Origin: Aspergillus flavus
Lineage: Eukaryota; Ascomycota; Eurotiomycetes; Eurotiales; Aspergillaceae
Length of the DNA stretch: 64,000 nucleotides
Direction of reading: 5' to 3'
Assembly: GCF_009017415.1 (NCBI RefSeq)
Contig: NC_092407.1
Coordinates: forward strand, 1,674,001 to 1,738,000
The notes under the pieces are model-generated. The model was given only the letters and a program-made list of their open reading frames with translations. It was not told where the DNA came from and did not search any database. Each line of letters begins with the position of its first letter. Within the stretch, counting starts at the first letter, position 1. Below, in pieces: positions 57,324 through 64,000 of this stretch. Position numbers and translations under genes: made by a program.

Positions 57324-57690
57324 AGTAAACACTCCGTTTACTCCACCAAGACCAGTGATAGCAATCGATTATAAGAAGAGCGACAAATATGAAAAGGTTT
57401 AGACAGATTTAGATCAAACAAATCAACTCTCCATCCGCAATTCGGGGACCCGGACCGGAGGATGAGAGACGCGGTTCTGTTGCGAGGGCCGGAAAAAGAT
57501 CGAAGCGATTTTCTCGCAAGTGGTCCGTGCGCCCTTTAGCTTGGCTCCCGCCCGAAAAAATAATTTCTTCCAGACTATGATTTTTTTTTCTTCTCCTCTT
57601 CTTCTTCCTGCGCTCTGCCAATCTTATTTCTCTACCCCTGCCTTGAGATTTATTTCCATATAAATTTCAGCTCAGGGACTAGGATTCGTC
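57324..57690. promoter_or_regulatory. Shared mS26/Nog2 divergent promoter with GTAAAC palindrome
   Basis: The 367-bp spacer serves a mitoribosomal and a nucleolar ribosome-assembly gene. AGTAAAC (57324-57330) and GTTTACT (57336-57342) form an inverted repeat with a 5-bp gap, touching the mS26 start codon. GTAAACA is the forkhead-type core. A T-rich/CT-rich tract (57570-57610) precedes Nog2. Confidence 0.5.
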
Positions 57691-59841
57691 ATGGGTACAG
57701 GAAAGAAAGAGGCTACTCGCCGGGAGCGGCAGGGGAAGGTTGGAGATGGCATGGGTAATGTCAGGGTCAAGGGTGAAAACTTTTACAGGTCAGCTATCCC
57801 ACTTAACCTAGTGATTTGTTCGTCGGCTGACTTGGTGAAGAGATGCGAAGAAGGTGAAGAGGCTGAATATGTACAAGGATGGTAAACCTCGGCGTGACGC
57901 TGAAGGTAACATCACTGTGGCCGCTTCGTATCAGTCTAGAGAGGCACCCGTTGCCAGGATAGAACCCAACCGCAAATGGTTTGGAAACACAAGAGTGATC
58001 TCCCAGGAGGCGCTGTCCTCGTTCCGTGAGGCGGTTGCTGAGCGTGCTTCGGACCCCTATCAAGTTCTCCTCAAGACCAACAAGCTTCCCATGAGCCTGA
58101 TCAGAGACGGTCAAGGTGTGAATGGGCTGAAACAGCATCAAGCGAAGATGGCCATTGAGACCAACCCATATAGCGATACATTTGGGCCCAAGGCTCAGAG
58201 GAAACGTGTTAAGCTGGGTGTTGGATCACTGGAAGACTTGGCTGGCGAGACGGCCAAGATGCATGATGCCTATGTTGAGAAGTCAGATCATCAGACTCAT
58301 GCCGATGGTTCGCTCGCCGTCTCTGGAGATGTTTCTGCTGCGCAAGACGATGCGCATACCACAACGGCCACTGCAGTTGAGTCGGTCTTCTCCAAGGGTC
58401 AAAGTAAGCGGATTTGGAACGAGCTTTACAAAGTCATTGATTCTTCGGACGTTATCATCCACGTCATTGATGCCCGTGACCCTGAAGGTACACGGTGTAG
58501 GGGTATTGAAAAGTACATCCGTGAAGAGGCACCTCACAAGCACTTGATCTTCGTGCTCAATAAGTGTGACCTTGTCCCAACAGGTGTAGCGGTAAGTTTC
58601 TCACGCTTCCCCTCTTATGTCTTTTTTTTCTTTCTTTCTTTCTATGTCTTGTTCCTTTCGCATGCCTTTTCCTTCAATCAGGCCACGATGCCTGTGCCAT
58701 TGCTAAGTCAAGGCTTCTTCCAGCGACTACGTGTCGTGCTATTCTCCATGGAAGTCTGTCTGTTACAGCTTTGGTAGATTGACGCTGGCCCGCGCCGACC
58801 TTCTTTCTGAAGCTAGGCTGATGGGTTTTCGTTTTGAAAGCCTGTCGTAAGGGCTGAGCTGTGCTCCGTTTTTGAGTTGAGTCCTGCTTCGGCCATCCGG
58901 CTGCTTCGTAGCAGGTCTCTTAGTAACGTTACACACATTCTATTGTTGAACCATTTTTGCTCTGTTTTAACTCATGTTTACTGGTGCTCGAATGCTAACG
59001 AAAATACCAGGCCGCCTGGGTACGACACTTGTCTAAAGACCATCCGACGCTGGCTTTCCATGCCTCGATCAATAACTCATTCGGTAAAGGTTCTTTGATC
59101 CAACTCCTGAGACAGTTTTCCTCTCTTCACTCGGAACGGAAGCAGATCTCTGTAGGATTCATTGGCTATCCGAACACGGGTAAATCCTCTATCATCAACA
59201 CCTTGCGCAAAAAGAAGGTGTGCACTGTGGCCCCCATTCCCGGTGAGACCAAGGTCTGGCAGTATATCACTCTGATGAAGAGGATCTACCTCATCGACTG
59301 TCCCGGTGTGGTCCCACCCAACCAAAATGACACGCCCGAAGATATTTTGCTTCGTGGTGTCTGTCGTGTCGAGAATGTAGAGAATCCCGAACAGTACATC
59401 CCTGCTGTTCTCAAACGGGTTCAGCCCAGACACCTTGAACGTACTTACGGAGTGAAGGGCTCTGATGATCCTCTGGAGTTCTTGGCTGTTCTTGCACGTA
59501 AGGGTGGAAGGCTACTCCGTGGAGGAGAGCCTGACTTTGATGGTGTTGCCAAGATGGTGATCAATGATTTCCTCAGAGGCAAGATCCCATGGTTTACTCC
59601 ACCACCTCACACACCCGGTGAGGAGGGTGAAAAGGTTAACGGCCGTGAAGGCCGACTCGGTGAAATGGGTCGAAAGCGGAAGCTTGACGCAGTTTCAGAA
59701 GAAACAGAGAAGAATGAAGCGAAATCTGGTTCCACTTCTGATGGAGAGTTTGAGGGCTTCGGTGACAGTGATGATGATGACAATGACTCCATCGCAAACC
59801 TTGAAGTCAGTGATGAGGAAAGTGGAGAGGAAAATGACTGA
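57691..59841 (+). CDS. nog2: Nucleolar GTP-binding protein Nog2 (GNL2)
   Basis: Exons 57691-57788, 57841-58591 and 59011-59841 give 559 residues. A basic N-terminus ([17 protein letters not shown]) leads into [18 protein letters not shown] and [16 protein letters not shown]. The GTPase is circularly permuted: [10 protein letters not shown], the G4 motif LNKCDLVP, then G1 [10 protein letters not shown]2 region and G3 DCPG, as in the YlqF/Nog2 family. The acidic C-terminal tail has Asp/Ser clusters. Nog2 acts on pre-60S particles in nucleolus and nucleus as a placeholder for export factor Nmd3. Intron 2 is 419 nt and appears to host an H/ACA snoRNA (see separate entry), as the NOG2 intron does in yeast. 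Confidence 0.95.
58690..58936 (+). ncRNA. Candidate intronic H/ACA snoRNA, snR191-like
   Basis: It lies in NOG2 intron 2. The 3' half: CCTGCT (58883-58888) pairs with AGCAGG (58910-58915), with an inner GGCC/GGCT pairing. ACA lies at 58931, exactly 15 nt after the upper stem, the usual pocket-to-ACA distance, and CGTT/AACG can close the lower stem. The 5' half: AGGCTTC (58711-58717) can pair with GAAGTCT (58751-58757), flanked by AGTCA (58706-58710) and GTTAC (58762-58766). These flanks are complementary to the two sides of GUAAC-U-A-UGACU in 25S rRNA, where yeast snR191 directs pseudouridines. I cannot place a clean H box, and the GTTAC element is 4 nt off the stem. Ends are approximate. Confidence 0.5.
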
Positions 59842-60467
59842 GCCATTGTTGGCTCCTACTATTTCACGAAACCAAGCCGTCAAACAACAGGCTACAGGCT
59901 GCCGCTGATCCACTCTTCAGCAACCCCCCTGTCGGAGCATATCCGAACCTACGCCGCTTCTCAAGCAGGGTAAGACCACACCGACCATCTCAGACGAGCA
60001 TGGGCGCAGGTCTTTGAGTCGAGAACCCTGAAAGTCGGTGTCAATTCATCCTGTCGTCGTTTACACGACATGGCTGGACCTACTACCTGGGCGATTTTCT
60101 GCCACAATGGTTGCATTGAAAGCATTATTGCTTTTTCTTGGTAATGTACACCATTACAACTCACTATAGATACCCACATAGCTTTGAAAACAATCAATTA
60201 TGATATGAAATGGTACGAGACGTGCATACGTTCTGCAGTAGTACTTGAATTATGGTTATTGTTTATGCGCTAGTGCTTCACCGCCGTAGCTCACGTGGGG
60301 CCACCCCAGCCTCGCTTTCATCATAGCTCTTCTGGGTGCACCAAAAGAACCTTTTTGCTTATCTTACTTTTTTTCTTTAAAAAAAAAAAAAAGAAAAATA
60401 ACTTCTCTCCGAGAATGATATTCTCTTGTTCCCCTAATTTTTGAGATGCGCGTGTCTTCCTTTAAAC
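59842..60467. other. Intergenic, no gene seen
   Basis: This stretch covers the 3' flank of Nog2 and the promoter of the kinase gene. A T-rich then A-rich pair of tracts (60365-60400) lies about 80 nt before the kinase ATG and can form a hairpin. No coding frame is supported. Confidence 0.5.
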
Positions 60468-62608
60468 ATGGCGGACGACGGCATGTCCATTGTACCCTAC
60501 GGATCTTCTAACCTTGATGTCGTACTGTAAGGTGGCTTGGTCCTAACTGGTAAACATGGTTCTAACGGTCATTGTGTGGCAGACGCCATAATGACTCAGT
60601 CGTGGTCTTTGATCGTGACTCTCAGCAGCTTGTTCTCCGAAATGCTACCGAGAGCAATGCTGACATTGACTTGACTGACTGTCCCTATTGCCATCGTCCG
60701 CTGCATAACAACGGCGGGGGACAAGAAGGTCACCATACAAGTTCAGGAGGACAGCCCGAATTTATCAATCCCAATTATTTTCGCATGCTTCATAGAAGCT
60801 TACCTAGCTCTGCGACTTCGTCAACTTCATCGTCCCCTCACCGACGCCTCGTTCAGCCAGCTCTTCCAGACGGCCCCACCAGTGAACCAAGCGGCGGAAC
60901 GTCCGCATCCCAGGGTATATCGTCGGCGGCTTTCACACCCAATTACTTCAAGAAGTTCTTTGTTGAGGAGGGTATACTAGGCAAAGGTGGAAAAGGCGTT
61001 GTATTGCTCGTGAAACATGTGTTAGACGGGGTGTCGCTGGGGCACTACGCTTGCAAGCGCGTGCCCGTCGGAGATGACCACGAGTGGCTTGAGAAAGTCC
61101 TGGGGGAAGTTCAATTGCTGCAACATCTCACACATCAGAACCTGGTCTCCTACCGTCACGTATGGCTTGAAGATGCGAAGATCAGCACTTTTGGGCCAAG
61201 TGTACCCTGCGCCTTCATCCTACAGCAATATTGCAATGCAGGTGACCTGCATAACTACATCTGTGGGTCGGTACAGACGTCTACAACCGCCCAGCAATTG
61301 AAAGAGCGTCTTAGGAGGAGGTCCCGAGGTGAGCCGGATCCTCGTTCTGATGCCAACGAACCTCGCAAACTCCACTTCGAGGAAATATATTCTTTTTTCA
61401 AAGATATCACATCCGGTCTACGTTATCTCCATGCCAATGGCTACATTCACCGTGACCTTAAACCAAACAACTGCTTACTGCACAAAACAAGTGATGGTAT
61501 ACGCGTATTGGTCAGCGACTTCGGTGAAGTTCAGGCTCAGAATTCGATCCGGCTGTCTACCGGGGCGACCGGGACTGTGTCGTATTGCGCACCTGAAGTG
61601 TTGCGCCGTGAATACCCCGGAGGACCGTTTGGAAACTTCACGTTCAAATCGGACATATTCTCTTTGGGAATGATTCTCTACTTTTTATGTTTTGCGCAGC
61701 TTCCTTACAGCAATGCTGACCTAATCCATGAGGAGAGGGAAGATCTTGATCGACTCCGGGAAGAGATCAGCCAGTGGGCGGGTTTTGATGATGCTCGCAG
61801 GATGAGACCTGAATTGCCTGAGCAACTTTATACCTTCCTCGAACGGCTATTATCTGTGAACCCTGACCGCCGACCATCTGCAGACGACGTTCTGAACGGT
61901 CTCCAGGCTGGGGCTAGTGTGAATGAGAACATACGATCCAGAAGGACTGGCTCTTCGAGTTCTGACGGGCATTCCGGTTCCAGGATGCAATTTGCTGAAA
62001 ACTCAACAGCTGCTTCTTTCTCCAGACCGCCTACATCTCCAAAAAAACCTTTTTCACGAAGTCCGGTGGCTCTCCGCCGCAATCCCGCCTACGAGTCCAA
62101 TGGGGGCGGACCGATGGCCTTTGTCGACGATCTGGGCCCTCATGACGAACGGAGAATGTCGCTAGGCCCCGAAAGAGATATGATCATTCGGGGGAGGTAT
62201 TCCAACACTCCGTCTCTCCCCTCGGCCCAGAATGAGCCCTCTGCAGTGCATGAGAATCGTGAACCTCTCCAACATTTACTCCCTCCACCTTCTAGCGGAT
62301 CGTCCCTGACCAGGATTTTTCCATTCTCATCAAGCACACTTCCTGATTTGCAGATCCCGCTACCTACGATCCAATTGGGTTTTTTTCTTCTTAAGGTTGT
62401 TTCAGCGTTCCAGCCCTGCAGCCCTCTCGCAGTGAATCCCTGGATGTTTTACCCTTTGCTACTGCTAGCAGCGTTAAACCTACGAACTCAAAGCATCGGC
62501 ATGCAAACAATGTTTCTCATAATACACCTTGTTGCCGTTAGCCTCAGCATGCAGTTTGGCGTTATGTGCCTTTGGCAGACTCCACGGTTGATGATGTTCT
62601 CCAAATAA
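60468..62608 (+). CDS. iks1: Iks1-type Ser/Thr protein kinase
   Basis: Exons 60468-60526 and 60583-62608 give 694 residues. The N-terminus reads MSIVPYGSSNLDVV and RHNDSVVVFDRDSQQLVL, with a CPYCHRPL zinc-like pair. The kinase domain covers about residues 150-450: glycine loop GILGKGGKGVVLLVKH, Lys in YACKRVPVG, catalytic HRDLKPNNCLLH, SDFGEVQ (DFG), and SYCAPEVLRREYPGG (APE). An insert with Arg-rich RRRSRGEPDPRSD lies before the C-lobe. After a Ser-rich disordered stretch the C-terminus has two hydrophobic segments (MFYPLLLLAALNL and TMFLIIHLVAVSLSMQFG), suggesting membrane attachment. The yeast counterpart Iks1 is a little-studied kinase. Confidence 0.88.
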
Positions 62609-63135
62609 AGACCACTCTGGCTTTTGTACTACCAGAACTTGTTGTTCCCAGCTCATGTTACTTTCTCTCCGTCATTGCAGTTTCCACGAAGTATGCAATC
62701 ACGAAATTTGTTTTTGAGCGCATAGTATGTATACATAAGATCATGATCTACAATGAAATCCAGCTCTCCTTTGAGAAGTATATACGGACGTCAATAAAAA
62801 AGATAAGAATAGATACCTTCTGCAAAACTGAGTTGTAGTCATCGAGGAGATATAGTCCAGATATTAAAATCAATAATGAAAACATATGAGTATCAATGAA
62901 ACGAACAAGCTGTCCAATAGATGGCCTATCGAAGCCACAGCCATAATATAGGTGGCTCTCCAAAGGCTTCCTACGAATGAGAGAATGCATTCAAGCGTCT
63001 ATATACTGTTAGGAGTTCATGTTCTCACTTGTTAACTACCTAGAAACAAAGTCTAGCGCGAAACTATCCAAATAAACAAAGCAGGTTCTAACTACTATGG
63101 CAACTACATATAGATATACAAAGAAAACATCTAAC
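62609..63135. other. Intergenic between convergent 3' ends
   Basis: AT-rich spacer between the kinase gene (+) and the right-edge gene (-). No coding frame is supported. Confidence 0.5.
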
Positions 63136-64000
63136 TCAATGACTCTCCCAAAATTGCGCATCCATAGCAATCAGTCGATTAAATAACTGATTCCTTCCCC
63201 GCATACCAGTAACATGATAAGATTGATATTGAGGCTCCATCCTCGAAATCACCAACCCATCAATGGAATCCTTGGTCCCGGCCGTCAACTCAACAATCAG
63301 CTTCCCCTTCCAACCCAGCCCCTCCGTCTTCTTCAGTTCCTTGATCTCATTGATAGGAATCTGAAACAAAACGGCACTCTTCTTCTGATTCTCCAGTCGC
63401 AAATCATCCAGTTTAGCAGACTGACAAGTCGTGAAATAGAGTACGGGCTGTTCCTGCGACGAGTCGATGACCACTGTACCTCGCTTGCGCTCAAACTTTG
63501 CCTCGAATTTGAGAGGCCCGACAGGTGGTGCCGTGATCCAGCCTCGTCGGCTTAACAGACCAATTAGGTTCTTCGTGTTTGCTGATTCTGTAATTCTCAT
63601 TGCGCGGTCGAATGCGATGTGCCCTTTCATTGCTGTTGCGATTGTTCGGCCGATGAACTTGAGAATCTTGGACCATTTTTTCTTGCGGGCTTCTGCTTTG
63701 GAAAGTTCTAGTTTGGGGCTTGGGGTTTGCGATATGAGAGCTGAAGAGGGTTCATCTTTGTTTTTGCCAGAAGTTATACTACCGAAAGGTTTGCGAATAG
63801 GCCATAATGGTTCATTGTTGTGTGAGGTTGGGGGTGGAGGCAACGGTGTGGAGTTGATTTCACCAAGACGAAGAAGGGCTAGGGTGAGTTGGGCGTTTGT
63901 GGGAACGCCTTTAAGAAGTGTACTAGTGTCTAGTTAGCATATATAATGTTCCTCTGCTTGCAGGGGAATTACTTTTGTAAGTCTAGATACTCTTTCCAGT
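63136..64000 (-). CDS. DUF3292-like fungal protein, 3' part, cut by window edge
   Basis: The minus-strand gene enters at the right edge. An exon end at 63973 (reading NWKEYLDLQ) joins through a 50-nt intron (GTAATT donor, GCTAAC branch) to an exon 63922-63136 of 262 codons with stop. Visible blocks: LLKGVPTNAQLTLALLRLGE, PPPPTSHNNEPLWPIRKPFG, IGRTIATAMKGHIAFDRAM, RGWITAPPVGPLKFEAKFER, VLYFTTCQSAKLDDL, LGWKGKLIVELTAG and NQLFNRLIAMDAQFWESH at the C-terminus. The pattern fits a fungal family I associate with DUF3292, with a PH/GRAM-like beta-rich C-terminal domain. The N-terminal half lies outside the window. Function unknown. Confidence 0.75.

Noticed and set aside
1..64000. CRISPR array, bacterial operon or prophage
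   Set aside because: Spliced genes, fungal families and a eukaryotic tRNA show this is fungal nuclear DNA; no spaced short repeats of CRISPR type exist.

Overview
The window is nuclear DNA of a filamentous ascomycete, most likely Eurotiales (Aspergillus/Penicillium type). The signs are many short introns (about 50-70 nt) with GT-AG borders and CTAAC branch sites, divergent gene pairs, one dispersed intronless tRNA-Gly(GCC), and fungal families such as a But2-domain wall protein, Prp39, hxB-type MoCo sulfurase and Iks1-type kinase. I derived exon joins by hand from splice signals and reading-frame continuity; most multi-exon models close exactly in frame.

Left part (1 to about 27 kb) looks accessory. 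It is gene-poor and holds a 290-bp inverted-repeat element, an HNH relic, two separate broken pieces of an SNF2-family ATPase (C-terminal piece at 1947-2419, N-terminal piece at 24675-25290), a frameshifted membrane-protein gene (5878-6506) and a decayed M61/PDZ metallopeptidase gene (22276-23985). Between them lie genes that look intact: a secreted alkaline phosphatase with a GC-AG intron, a GT31-like glycosyltransferase, a SET-domain protein, an Erg6-like methyltransferase, an uncharacterised six-exon gene and a Pho84-type phosphate transporter. Pho4-type boxes (CACGTG or CACGTT) lie upstream of both the phosphatase and the transporter, which suggests phosphate control of both.

Right part (27.5-64 kb) is a compact core block of conserved genes: ornithine aminotransferase, GPI mannosyltransferase III (Gpi10), a UBA-type ArfGAP, Prp39, mitochondrial ribosomal protein mL59, molybdenum cofactor sulfurase, a MARVEL protein, a PAP2 lipid phosphatase, a But2-type wall protein, a URI/Bud27-like prefoldin, TFIIH subunit Tfb3, mitochondrial ribosomal protein mS26, ribosome-biogenesis GTPase Nog2, an Iks1 kinase and the 3' part of a DUF3292-like gene. 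Several form head-to-head pairs on short shared promoters (Prp39/mL59, URI/Tfb3, mS26/Nog2, aminotransferase/Gpi10).

The most interesting signals are non-coding. The 419-nt intron of NOG2 carries an H/ACA-like fold at the position where yeast NOG2 hosts snR191. A 470-nt intron in PRP39 contains a long inverted repeat. Three 31-bp tandem units sit in the aminotransferase/Gpi10 promoter. Very small exons occur in the ArfGAP (17 nt) and PAP2 phosphatase (27 and 12 nt) genes.
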